Below the pieces are notes generated by a model. It searched no databases and was not told the origin of the DNA. It worked only from the letters and a program-made list of their open reading frames with translations. From the NCBI RefSeq assembly GCF_009928445.1, contig NZ_JAABNO010000018.1:50058-114057 (forward strand): a DNA stretch of 64,000 nt, given 5' to 3'. Position numbers and translations under genes: made by a program. The stretch is from Clostridium sp. C8-1-8. Lineage in GTDB: Bacteria; Bacillota; Clostridia; Clostridiales; Clostridiaceae. Shown here piece after piece: positions 26,402-34,878 of the stretch (the first letter of the stretch is position 1; each line of letters begins with the position of its first letter).

Positions 26402-29248
26402 ATGAATACAAATATATTACAACTAGAAGCAAAGGATATTTTAACAGGAGTTACAATAAAGAAAGGCAATTATAAAAGATATAAAGCTACATTAGATTAT
26501 AGCTTGGATTCTGATGAAATAGACTTTATATCTAGTAGAAAAAATGAGTTTTATCAAGTTGATAATAAACAGTATTGTGACAGTGTAATTAGCGTAACAT
26601 TTAAATATAGTGTAAAGGATGAAGATGGTAAGACTACTGTGAAGACAAATGCTTTAAGAGAAGAGTTATATGCGAATGGGTTTGATATAACATTTAGTAC
26701 TGATAAAAAATCTAGTAAGATTCATTTTGTTAGATATAAGAGATCGAGTGGGTCTAGTAGAGTAGGTAAATGCCTTTTTATTAGAGAGGATTTGTATGAG
26801 AAAGCTATAAAATGGTCTTTTATGAATCTGAATATAAATGAAGGTGACGAAGTAGATTTAGCAGCACTAGAAGCTTATATAGCTCTTACGACAAGTGCAA
26901 TAATCGATACTATAAGTGGTATTAGCAAGGAGAATATACTTGTTATAGATGAATATAATAGCGTATTTGATGATACAGTAATGGCTACTAGAGTTATCAA
27001 TAAGGATGGAGTAGATAGATTACAGACCAGAGAAGAAAAAGTAGAAATATCAAATAATATTTGGGATGGTCAATGTTTGCTTTCTGCTGAAATTTTCAAG
27101 GAAAAGTATGCTGATAAAGGAATGTTATTGCTTCGTAACAGGTATTATAAAGCGGCATGTTTTAATACAAATATTCAAAAATTCTTTGAGGATGCAGGCA
27201 TAACTGAAGTCTCACAACTAAATGGTTTTACCTTAGCAAAAGATATTAAGCAAATTAAAATGATTTGTACAAAGAGTTGTATTAAGTATTCAAAGTTTAG
27301 TAGTGTAGAAAAATGGCTTAAAGAATTAGAAGATAAATGGGGCGTAGTTAAATACGAAAAACCAACTCATTATTTTGGTGGCAGATATGTACAAACTCAC
27401 TATCAACTTTTGCAAACAATAAATTTTGATCGTGAAGAAATGCTGGAACTTTTGAAACCAAGCGTGGATTATTTGGATAAGATTTTGAATGATACTAGAG
27501 TTATGCGTAATCACTTAAAAATGAAAATAGATGAAGATTTAGATATGGGTGATATAAGTACAACAAATAGTTTTATGCTTAATATGCTACAGTTAAATGA
27601 CAAATTTTCGAAGACAAAAATGTATTCTGATTTCAGGACAGATATCAGAGAGAGCTTTATTAAAAATATTAGAAAAGGTCATGTTTTGATAGAAGGTACA
27701 TATGCAGTTCTATTTGGAAATGGAATGGAAATGCTTAAGGCTACTATAAAAGATAAAAGTAATGAGTTCTATTTTACTGGTAATAGTATTTTATCTAAAG
27801 GGGAAATACATTGTAGTAATTTTGCATATGAGACCGAGATTCTTGGATGTCGTTCACCTCATGTGACCATGGGAAACCTTTTATTAGCTAAAAACGTAGC
27901 TTGCAAAGCTATAGATAAATATTTTAATCTTAGTAAGCAAATAGTTTGTGTGAACAGTATAAAGGATAACATATTGGAAAGATTATCATCGGCTGACTTC
28001 GACTCGGATCAGATGCTCCTAACAGCAGATAGACAAATTATAGACGAGGTAAAAGAGAATTACAATAAGTTCTTAGTTCCTACAAGTTTTGTTAAAGCTA
28101 AAAAGGTTCCAAGATATTATACAGCTAAAGATAAAGCGGATTTAGATATAAAGACTAGTGTTAATAAAATTGGAGAGATTATAAATCTGTCACAACAACT
28201 TAATACAATCCTATGGGACAAGGTGAATAATGGTGCTGATATAAATAGCAAGGAGATACAAGATTTATATGCTGATATAGCACAACTTGACATACTAAGT
28301 TGCATCGAAATAGATAAAGCCAAGAAGGAATTTAGCATTGATAGTGTATTGGAACTTGAAGAACTTAGGAATAAATATAAAATTACAGTATTGTATAATG
28401 CACAAGGAAAAGAAGCTACGATGAAAGAAATTAGACTTTTTAATGAAATGGTAGCTTTAAAAGAAGATGAACAAGATTATAAATACTTTGAAAAAGAAAA
28501 TGGGCTAGAAGGATATTATACAAAAAATGTTAAACCTTATTTTATGCAATTTACAGGTAGTAAAAAGAAGCAGAAGGAAATGTCTGAAGCAAATAAAAAC
28601 GTTGAATTTATTAAATATAAAACATCTATGGATTTTTTAGAAGATATTGTAGATAAAGAATTTAAGAATATAAAGGCACAAAGGGAAAATAATATATTAA
28701 CTTTTACAGAAATTTTTCAAACTGAAACTAAAATTTTAACTTCTAAATGTGATAAAGACAGGGTTAAAAGAATATTGGAAATTAACAAAGAATACAAAGC
28801 AAAAATAAAAAATATATGGGGTAAAGATATAGCAGAAGGTGCAACAGAAGATGAAATAAAAGAAATTAATACTAAAAAATATAAAGATTCTCTAAATACA
28901 AAAAATGAATGTATTAAAGAAATAGCAAAGCTTAAAGTAAAAGCAGAAGATATAAAAAGAATTATAAAAGACTTAGATGAAGAGACCAAGGCGATTGTAA
29001 AAGAAAGAAATGAAAATAAAAAAGCTAGTGGTAAGGTAGTTGACGAAACTAAAAAATATGAAATATTTGCAATTGGTAGATTTTTATTAACTGTACTTTA
29101 TAATGCACATAGAGCTGAATTTTTAAAGATATTTGAAGAGCAGAAAGAATCCTTAGAGGTATTGCAGTACATAGGTAAAAATGATGATATTGAAAAACTA
29201 GATACAATTAAGCTATATAACACATATTTCAAAATCATAAAAAAATAG
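26402..29248 (+). CDS. YonO/QDE-1-like single-subunit polymerase
   Basis: About 948 residues. The region 400-545 has the order of the two-barrel RNA polymerase superfamily: KGMLLLRNRYYKAACF (first-barrel-like) earlier, RSPH at 484-487, and the catalytic D-x-D-x-D as Asp532-Phe-Asp534-Ser-Asp536 within SSADFDSDQML. In QDE-1 and the SP-beta protein YonO the same element is DxDGD; here Gly is Ser. The C-terminal third is charged and helical. ATG 26399/26402 follows GGAGG and GAGG. Likely a phage RNA polymerase for late genes, or a primase-like enzyme; template and product are unknown. Confidence 0.65.
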   Translation: MNTNILQLEAKDILTGVTIKKGNYKRYKATLDYSLDSDEIDFISSRKNEFYQVDNKQYCDSVISVTFKYSVKDEDGKTTVKTNALREELYANGFDITFSTDKKSSKIHFVRYKRSSGSSRVGKCLFIREDLYEKAIKWSFMNLNINEGDEVDLAALEAYIALTTSAIIDTISGISKENILVIDEYNSVFDDTVMATRVINKDGVDRLQTREEKVEISNNIWDGQCLLSAEIFKEKYADKGMLLLRNRYYKAACFNTNIQKFFEDAGITEVSQLNGFTLAKDIKQIKMICTKSCIKYSKFSSVEKWLKELEDKWGVVKYEKPTHYFGGRYVQTHYQLLQTINFDREEMLELLKPSVDYLDKILNDTRVMRNHLKMKIDEDLDMGDISTTNSFMLNMLQLNDKFSKTKMYSDFRTDIRESFIKNIRKGHVLIEGTYAVLFGNGMEMLKATIKDKSNEFYFTGNSILSKGEIHCSNFAYETEILGCRSPHVTMGNLLLAKNVACKAIDKYFNLSKQIVCVNSIKDNILERLSSADFDSDQMLLTADRQIIDEVKENYNKFLVPTSFVKAKKVPRYYTAKDKADLDIKTSVNKIGEIINLSQQLNTILWDKVNNGADINSKEIQDLYADIAQLDILSCIEIDKAKKEFSIDSVLELEELRNKYKITVLYNAQGKEATMKEIRLFNEMVALKEDEQDYKYFEKENGLEGYYTKNVKPYFMQFTGSKKKQKEMSEANKNVEFIKYKTSMDFLEDIVDKEFKNIKAQRENNILTFTEIFQTETKILTSKCDKDRVKRILEINKEYKAKIKNIWGKDIAEGATEDEIKEINTKKYKDSLNTKNECIKEIAKLKVKAEDIKRIIKDLDEETKAIVKERNENKKASGKVVDETKKYEIFAIGRFLLTVLYNAHRAEFLKIFEEQKESLEVLQYIGKNDDIEKLDTIKLYNTYFKIIKK

Positions 29249-29623
29249 ATAAATTCCTACCGATATTTTTTGAGAGTGGCTTGGATGCTAATGTTGAAGG
29301 GGGGAGTTGACACCACTATAGGAGAGAGTAAAGAGTAGTAATAACTCTCATGGATATAGCCGACCATGGCGGTATATGTCTAGCAATGAATGTGGTAAAA
29401 CATACAAATTGTGAGTTGTACTAGCAGTTAGCAACTTTAAATAAGTAACTGCTTAGATACAATATTTTTTGATTATTTTACTATATAATTATCCTAATTT
29501 TATAGTAAACCTAAAACTATGATTTGTCAAACTAAAATTTAAAATAAAAAAACGATTGGATTTTTCCAAACGTCAAATAAATATTATGGTTATGCTTGAT
29601 CCTAAAAGCAACAGGAGGATATT
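29249..29623 (+). ncRNA. Structured gap after the polymerase gene
   Basis: About 375 bases without an ORF. Helices include GAGAGT/ACTCTC (29271 or 29322 with 29344), AGTGG/CCACT, an imperfect stem around GCCGACCATGGCGG (near 29358), and a perfect AGCAGTTA/TAACTGCT hairpin (about 29424-29452). A separate hairpin of ACG-TTGGA/TCCAA-CGT type lies near 29554-29573. G-rich compared with flanks. Possible small RNA of about 200 bases; strand inferred from gene orientation only. Confidence 0.3.
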
Positions 29624-30082
29624 ATGGTTAATACAAATTTAAAGGAATTAGAAGAAAGAATGAACAGATACTATGGATTTGATTTTCTTCAGGAAGAGTA
29701 TAGCTTTAAAGTGAAGGATCAAGGAGAAGAAGTCAGTGTAATTTGCTACGATGGTGATACTAAGGAATTGGTTTGGGATTTGAATATTCCAATAGTTGAT
29801 GATATGGATCAATTACTGAAGAATATGATTAGTCAATTTTATGAGGATTACATAAACCACTATAATAGGATCATAAGATCATGGAGTGGATACTCAGCTC
29901 GAAAGGTTAAGTCCATAAATACATGGCTTATTAGAAATAACATGGATAGAGTAAACAAAATTCAACTAGAATTAGTAGAACAGTATAAAAGATTTGCAGA
30001 AGCCAAAGATGTGGTTGCTCATAATAAACAGTTTATAAAGATGTTCTATCATATTAAAGATAAATATGAAATAGCAGCTTAA
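29624..30082 (+). CDS. Hypothetical phage protein
   Basis: 152 residues. N-terminal acidic beta-rich part (about 1-60), then helical C-terminus with WSGYSARKVKSINTWLIRN. AGGAGGA ribosome site. No family recognised. Followed at once by a terminator. Confidence 0.6.
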   Translation: MVNTNLKELEERMNRYYGFDFLQEEYSFKVKDQGEEVSVICYDGDTKELVWDLNIPIVDDMDQLLKNMISQFYEDYINHYNRIIRSWSGYSARKVKSINTWLIRNNMDRVNKIQLELVEQYKRFAEAKDVVAHNKQFIKMFYHIKDKYEIAA

Positions 30083-30106
30083 AGGATATATTAGTATCCT
30101 TTTTTA
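30083..30106 (+). terminator. Terminator
   Basis: AAGGATA/TATCCTT hairpin and T6 run starting one base after the stop codon of the previous gene. Confidence 0.85.
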
Positions 30107-30275
30107 TTTTGTTTAAATATCTTATATATACATTATATCATATTGTATAGGGTATGTAAAGATGTTTTTAAAACTTAATTATAATATATCCAATTATATT
30201 ATACACTATTGTTTTGTAAATACAACAATTAAAATATTAATAAAGTGTTAATAAATAATATGGAGGGTGATTTGT

Positions 30276-30497
30276 ATGGTAAAAGAATTATTAGCGATGA
30301 GTATTACACTAAATATTATGTTCTTTACTGTTATATACTTTAACGCTAAGGACAGGAAAGAGCGCATTAAGGGAAGTTTGGATAATATCGAAGTGTTACT
30401 TGCAAAGCTTAAAAATGATCTAAATAAGATTGATTCGAAATTTGAAAATGATATTTTAGAAAAGTTGGAAGAGATTGATCAGGAGCTTAGAAAATAA
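30276..30497 (+). CDS. Small single-pass membrane protein with coiled coil
   Basis: 73 residues: N-terminal transmembrane segment (about 3-23, LAMSITLNIMFFTVIYF) and a charged coiled coil to the end. ATG 30276 follows GGAGGGTGA. Its last codons form the left half of a terminator (GAGCTTA/TAAGCTT then T6, 30483-30510). Confidence 0.65.
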   Translation: MVKELLAMSITLNIMFFTVIYFNAKDRKERIKGSLDNIEVLLAKLKNDLNKIDSKFENDILEKLEEIDQELRK

Positions 30498-30547
30498 GCT
30501 TCTTTTTTATTACAAAAAAATATATTAAATGATATGGAGGGCTTTAT

Positions 30548-31027
30548 ATGGGTAAGAGAGGAAGAAAACAAAAATTTGAAGGCATTGATATTAATAAACA
30601 AGTGGTTTATGCGATTTGGGTGAAGGATTTCGTGTACATAGGTTCTGGTTACTATGAAAGGTTATCTGGAAACCTAAGCAAGGTAAAAAGAGGGGTACAC
30701 GCTAATAAGGAATTACAGGATGCTTATAATATACATCAATTTGTTAAATTGGAAATTTTGGAACATGATATAGAAACAGATTTGGAAGCTAGAGATTTAG
30801 AAAACTTCTATATGGATTACTTTAAGAAAATTGATGGGGTAGTAGTATGTAATAAGGTTAAAGCATATGTAAGTAACTATAAAAGAAGTCTTGATCCAGA
30901 AGATGTTATAAAAATCAGAGAGCTTATAAATGAAGGTAAAAAGAACGGAGAACTTGCAGAGTTGTATAATGTAAGTGCTACACAGATTAGTCGTATTAGA
31001 AATAATAGACGTTGGCCAAATATTTAA
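30548..31027 (+). CDS. Second GIY-YIG nuclease-like protein with C-terminal helix-turn-helix
   Basis: 159 residues. GIY-YIG elements are VVYAIWV (19-25) and VYIGSG (29-34), with an Arg at 38 and a Glu in the LEARDLENFY helix. The C-terminal 45 residues (DVIKIRELINEGKKNGELAE, then VSATQISRIRNNRRWPN) are a helix-turn-helix like those on homing endonucleases. Good ribosome site. Probably a free-standing homing nuclease. Confidence 0.7.
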   Translation: MGKRGRKQKFEGIDINKQVVYAIWVKDFVYIGSGYYERLSGNLSKVKRGVHANKELQDAYNIHQFVKLEILEHDIETDLEARDLENFYMDYFKKIDGVVVCNKVKAYVSNYKRSLDPEDVIKIRELINEGKKNGELAELYNVSATQISRIRNNRRWPNI

Positions 31028-31280
31028 TACATACATAGTTAGATTAATTACATACATAATAAAAAGCGTGGTTAAGCAGTTTGTAGACAAGCTTTTTAGG
31101 AAAATGAAAATCAAAAAAATAGTAACTTTTTGACTTCACTTAACATTATAATTGGACAAGCTGGAAAATGCAATATTAAATTGTAAAATAAAGTTAAGTT
31201 AATTTTTGTAATTGGGAAAGGGATTAGGATGCTTCTGTGGAATATTTAGGTAAATATATATATGGAGGAGAGTGTTTGTA
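31028..31280. other. Intergenic interval
   Basis: No gene seen. AAAAAGC (from 31061) pairs with GCTTTTT (to about 31097) and probably ends transcription of the GIY-YIG gene. The ribosome site of the next gene (GGAGGAG, 31264-31270) is at the end. Confidence 0.5.
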
Positions 31281-31625
31281 ATGGAATTGTATAAAACTTT
31301 ATCTGTATTCGGTTATGAAACCGCAGATCTTTGTGTTATTAAAAATATTCAAGTGGAAATATGTTCGAAGAATGCTAAAAACCCTATTGAAATAAGAGCT
31401 GGGCAAGGGAATCCCCTACTTTCAATGATTGGAGAAGAACGTCTTTTCTTTATAAAAATTTATGGAGTTGCAGATACAATAAAACAACAAATTGGAAATC
31501 AATTAGTTGATATACAATTAGATAATGAAAAACCATGTTATAAGCTAACAAATGTAAAAATAGATTATAAAAGTAATGATATTGAAATAGTTACTGATAA
31601 AATTACAAAATTTCAGAATTTATAA
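31281..31625 (+). CDS. Hypothetical phage protein
   Basis: 114 residues. ATG 31281 is ten bases after GGAGGAG; GTG 31272 is too close. Beta-rich look (NIQVEICS, FFIKIYGVA, LVDIQLDN), suggesting a small barrel. No family recognised. A terminator (AGAGTC/GACTCT, T6; 31635-31661) follows. Confidence 0.6.
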   Translation: MELYKTLSVFGYETADLCVIKNIQVEICSKNAKNPIEIRAGQGNPLLSMIGEERLFFIKIYGVADTIKQQIGNQLVDIQLDNEKPCYKLTNVKIDYKSNDIEIVTDKITKFQNL

Positions 31626-31694
31626 TAACTTTTTAGAGTCACTAACCAGCGACTCTTTTTTCATGCTTAAAAATAAAATAGGAGGGGATAGAGA

Positions 31695-31982
31695 GTGCAA
31701 TTTAATTATAAGAAAGATATTATTACTTGCAATAGTAGTGCATTGGCTTTTAGTGTGTTGAGGAATAATGTGGACTTAAATAGGGTTAAAGTTGTGTTAG
31801 ATAATGAGACAGGCAAGAGAATGTTTGTGTTAAGTGATTATTCTATGGAAGAACTTGAAGCTTATAAACATTATGTACAAGCGGTTAAGAATGGAACAGC
31901 AATACAGGTGGATATTATAGAATTTAATCATATTTATAGCTGTCTTAAGCAAATGGTTATGGAATTTAAATATTCTGAATAA
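31695..31982 (+). CDS. Hypothetical phage protein
   Basis: 95 residues from GTG with GGAGGGG upstream. Mixed alpha/beta; no recognised family. Ends directly into a 10-bp-period repeat array. Confidence 0.6.
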   Translation: MQFNYKKDIITCNSSALAFSVLRNNVDLNRVKVVLDNETGKRMFVLSDYSMEELEAYKHYVQAVKNGTAIQVDIIEFNHIYSCLKQMVMEFKYSE

Positions 31983-32060
31983 TGATCATTAATGATAACC
32001 TTTGATAGTCTTTGAGAACCAATGATTATCATTGATTGTCTTTAATTACAATTAGTTATC
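31981..32060 (+). repeat. Eight tandem degenerate 10-bp units
   Basis: From 31981 the sequence falls into consecutive ten-base units of the type WWTGATWRYC: AATGATCATT, AATGATAACC, TTTGATAGTC, TTTGAGAACC, AATGATTATC, ATTGATTGTC, TTTAATTACA, ATTAGTTATC. The period equals one helical turn. It lies between two genes with no terminator or promoter of its own. Confidence 0.65.
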
Positions 32061-32092
32061 TAAAAATAATAATTAAAGGTGGGATTTGTAAA

Positions 32093-32527
32093 ATGAGTAT
32101 TGTAGAAATGATGGGAAGAATAGATAGAGAACATAATGAAGCACATGAGAGATTAAAAAGTATTTGTGAGAAGTCTGAGAGACTTAATTATGATGATATG
32201 ATTAAGAGATTGAGTGAGGTTACTGGTGATATAGCTGGTTATAAATTTGATACTTTTGTTGATATGTTGGCAGATGAATTGGAGAATAATAAGAGATTGA
32301 ATGAAGATGACTGGGATTTTACAGAGGCTGAAATTATGGCAAGGTATGACAATGACGTGGAATATTGGAAAGAAAATTATGAGAGGTATGGAGATAAGGA
32401 TTTATACAAGGATGTTGAGGAGTTCAAGGAAAGCATGATAGATTGGATGATTGAGTATAGTTTGGATGGAGCTTTTGCTAGCGTTGAGTATGAATATAAG
32501 TATAGGAAAGATCAAGGGTTGTGTTAA
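32093..32527 (+). CDS. Hypothetical acidic phage protein
   Basis: 144 residues. ATG 32093 follows AAAGGTGGG; a longer upstream reading would begin inside the 10-bp repeats and is not favoured. Helical, strongly acidic, with many Asp, Glu, Trp and Tyr. Acidic early phage proteins often mimic DNA, but nothing specific supports that here. Confidence 0.6.
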   Translation: MSIVEMMGRIDREHNEAHERLKSICEKSERLNYDDMIKRLSEVTGDIAGYKFDTFVDMLADELENNKRLNEDDWDFTEAEIMARYDNDVEYWKENYERYGDKDLYKDVEEFKESMIDWMIEYSLDGAFASVEYEYKYRKDQGLC

Positions 32528-32608
32528 GTAAATTATTTATTGATATGTCGAATGAAATATGAAGGAACTTCCTAACAGATATAGAAATATGTTTGTGAGG
32601 GGGGTGAG

Positions 32609-32797
32609 ATGATGGTTACAAGAGAGGATGCTACATGGATTCAAGTCGGAAGTCTATCAGCATTATTAATGGAAAAAGGACTGATAACTCCACAAGAGTT
32701 TCAAGCAAGTATAGAAAGATCATTGAATGGACTAACTATTCGTGGATGGGATGAGGAAGATGTTAGAGCAATTAGAAATATGATTATACCACACTAA
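32609..32797 (+). CDS. Small hypothetical phage protein
   Basis: 62 residues, from the paired ATG codons 32609/32612 after GAGGGGGGTGAG. Contains LSALLMEKGLITPQEFQASI, which reads as a helix-loop-helix. Followed by a 10-bp terminator stem (AAGGATTATC/GATAGTCCTT, about 32815-32838). Confidence 0.6.
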   Translation: MMVTREDATWIQVGSLSALLMEKGLITPQEFQASIERSLNGLTIRGWDEEDVRAIRNMIIPH

Positions 32798-32886
32798 AAA
32801 TTATGAGTAAGGTTAAGGATTATCTTAGGATAGTCCTTTTTATTTGTAGAAAATTAACACTAATAAATATAAAAAGGAAATTATCT

Positions 32887-32915
32887 CAATATGTAGAATA
32901 GACGTATTGAGGTGA
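32887..32915 (+). promoter_or_regulatory. Leader hairpin abutting a ribosome site (copy 1)
   Basis: CAATATGT (32887-32894), loop AGAATAG, ACGTATTG (32902-32909): an eight-pair stem with one G-U, directly followed by GAGGTGA. The same design recurs at 33580-33608. Confidence 0.6.
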
Positions 32916-32920
32916 TTTGG

Positions 32921-33559
32921 ATGAAAATATTAAAACGAAGTAAAAAGAAAAATGAGGCTTTTGACTATAATAAATATATCTCAGAATTTATTGACTTCAA
33001 AGATAGTATAGATAAAAATAATGAATATGTAGCTTTAAATAATCTTTACAGTGAAATATACAAATTTTATAAAGGGAGAATGCAAGAGAACGACTTTGAC
33101 ATTAGCATTGAAAGAATACTTTTAGAAAAAAGAGCTGGAAAATATAATGGAGAGAAATATAAAGCGAATATTTCTATAATGCTTGGATTTTTCTGTGCAT
33201 TAACTCCTGTTTATATACAAGGATTCGTTGAACTCAATCCAAGTAATAAAGCCATAATATACATTCTATCTACATTAGTAGCATTTGGAGTTGTATATAG
33301 AGAGCTATCTAAAAGCGTTGATTCAGATAAGGGTAAAGATGTAGTTTATAATGTATCTTTAAAGGTTTTAAGTTGTATCGAGAAAGAAATAGAACTTAAA
33401 AAAGTTAAAGGCTATAATAAAGCAGAAGCTAAGGTTGAAGATATAAATAGCGATGTTAATTCTAAGAGTGGTATTAATCCAATAGTATTAGAAATTGCAG
33501 CAACATTGTTAGATAAAGATAGCATTGTTAGAAGAATTTTTAGAAAAATAAAGAGATGA
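32921..33559 (+). CDS. Two-pass membrane protein
   Basis: About 212 residues: a basic, charged N-terminal 80 residues, two hydrophobic segments (about 86-108 and 114-132), then a charged C-terminal domain of about 75 residues. ATG 32921 follows GAGGTGA. No family recognised; membrane-associated phage cargo such as superinfection exclusion is possible but unsupported. Confidence 0.65.
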   Translation: MKILKRSKKKNEAFDYNKYISEFIDFKDSIDKNNEYVALNNLYSEIYKFYKGRMQENDFDISIERILLEKRAGKYNGEKYKANISIMLGFFCALTPVYIQGFVELNPSNKAIIYILSTLVAFGVVYRELSKSVDSDKGKDVVYNVSLKVLSCIEKEIELKKVKGYNKAEAKVEDINSDVNSKSGINPIVLEIAATLLDKDSIVRRIFRKIKR

Positions 33560-33579
33560 AGTTAACAGGATTTTGCCTT

Positions 33580-33608
33580 AATATGTCGAATATGGTATGT
33601 TGAGGTGA
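33580..33608 (+). promoter_or_regulatory. Leader hairpin abutting a ribosome site (copy 2), with a TGTCGAA box
   Basis: AATATGTC (33580-33587), loop GAATAT, GGTATGTT (33594-33601): eight pairs including three G-U, followed at once by GAGGTGA. The unpaired/paired junction holds TGTCGAA, the Spo0A-box heptamer. A third, less paired relative with TGTCGAA lies at 32541-32562. Confidence 0.55.
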
Positions 33609-33614
33609 ATTTTA

Positions 33615-34100
33615 ATGAAAAATAATACTATAAAGTTTAATGAATTAATGGATGTTGGAATTGATAAAATAATTAAGGATCAGTTAATTAGTAATAATAT
33701 TATTCTTGAAGATGATGATTCGATTTGTATAAATTATGATCAAGTAAACCAAAGGTTTGTTATTGAACCAGTCATTAATTTTGAATTTGTAATTTCATAT
33801 AGTGGTAAGAACGTACAGTTTGCAAAAACAAATGTAAAAATGAGCAGTAGTGAATTGAGACAAGTTATAAATGATATAAAAGAAAATAGTAATAATGATA
33901 CTGGTTCATTAGATGAAAAACTAACTATATATTTTACAAACTTCCAAAAGTATGGGAGGGTAGAAGATGAAGAAGCAGATAAATTGTCAGATATGTTTAG
34001 TAGAAAAATCGAAAATTACTATGGAATAAAATTGAGTAAATATGATTGTGTCTATTATCCTACATTGGAAGATTTAGATAAAAGTTTTGGACTATCTTAA
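33615..34100 (+). CDS. Hypothetical phage protein
   Basis: 161 residues, acidic, no recognised family. It precedes the terminase genes and ends in a perfect GACTATCTTAAGATAGTC palindrome with T run (34091-34115), which includes its stop codon and serves as terminator. Confidence 0.6.
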   Translation: MKNNTIKFNELMDVGIDKIIKDQLISNNIILEDDDSICINYDQVNQRFVIEPVINFEFVISYSGKNVQFAKTNVKMSSSELRQVINDIKENSNNDTGSLDEKLTIYFTNFQKYGRVEDEEADKLSDMFSRKIENYYGIKLSKYDCVYYPTLEDLDKSFGLS

Positions 34101-34115
34101 GATAGTCTTTTTTTA
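34091..34115 (+). terminator. Terminator before the packaging module
   Basis: Perfect nine-base inverted repeat and T7 run; separates early accessory genes from terminase. Confidence 0.9.
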
Positions 34116-34158
34116 TTTTGCTTAAAAATATTTGAGTGGGAAGGTGAGGTGATGAAAA

Positions 34159-34575
34159 ATGGCATTTGGAAGTGAACTAACTGATAAACAATTAAAGGCT
34201 TTAGAGTTGTTGGTAACAGGCGAAACGGTGAGTGAAACTGCGAGGTTAGTAGGTGTTAATAGGAAGACAATAACTGAGTGGAAAAAACAGGAGAAGTTTA
34301 AGGTTGAGCTGGACAGACAGGTTGCAGAGCTAAAATCTGGCATAGAGAAGAAAATATTAACTAATCTGAATCCTTTGTTAGATAAATTAATGAAAATAGC
34401 GCTGAAAAGTGATAGCGATAAGACTAGCTTAGATGCTATAATATACGCTATTAACAGGGTTGCAGGTACTCCAACCAGTAAAATTGCTGATGTAAGCGAG
34501 GAAGAAAAGAAGGCTGATGACTTTAGTTTAGATGATCTAGATAATGTAATAGAGTTAGATATAAAGGCTAATTAG
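34159..34575 (+). CDS. terS: Terminase small subunit
   Basis: 138 residues. N-terminal helix-turn-helix (LTDKQLKALELLVTGETVSE, then ARLVGVNRKTITEWKKQ) as in small terminases of the phBC6A51 type, then a helical oligomerisation part and an acidic tail. It recognises the packaging site in the family. The large subunit follows after 300 non-coding bases. Confidence 0.8.
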   Translation: MAFGSELTDKQLKALELLVTGETVSETARLVGVNRKTITEWKKQEKFKVELDRQVAELKSGIEKKILTNLNPLLDKLMKIALKSDSDKTSLDAIIYAINRVAGTPTSKIADVSEEEKKADDFSLDDLDNVIELDIKAN

Positions 34576-34878
34576 TATAATAAAACCTTAGTTTTATAGT
34601 TTGCAATAGTATAAGTGTATACTTATTGAAATGAATAAAACTATATATAGTACTTATTGAGTTATTAATTACTATATATAGTGTATTTTTAAATTATTTC
34701 GCTAAATAAATGTTTGACGAAATAATTTGATATGGTTGAAAATATAGGGGGTGGGGGTATTCTGAAAATGGAATTCTCGGAAACCCATCGGTAAGCATTA
34801 AAAAATTATATTATATTTTTATATCTCAAGCAAATGAAGAGGGTAATCAATACCTTCTTTTTTTATATCTAAAATTCG
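34576..34878 (+). other. Gap between terminase genes: palindromes, G-rich tract, possible cos/pac
   Basis: Contains two copies of the perfect palindrome ACTATATATAGT (about 34639 and 34671), a perfect 11-bp hairpin AAATTATTTCG/CGAAATAATTT (about 34692-34729), then a tract AGGGGGTGGGGGT (about 34747-34759), unusual in this AT-rich phage, and finally a terminator-like GAGGGTA/TACCTTC with T7 (about 34837-34862). The G-rich part beside terminase genes is a reasonable candidate packaging site. Confidence 0.4.
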
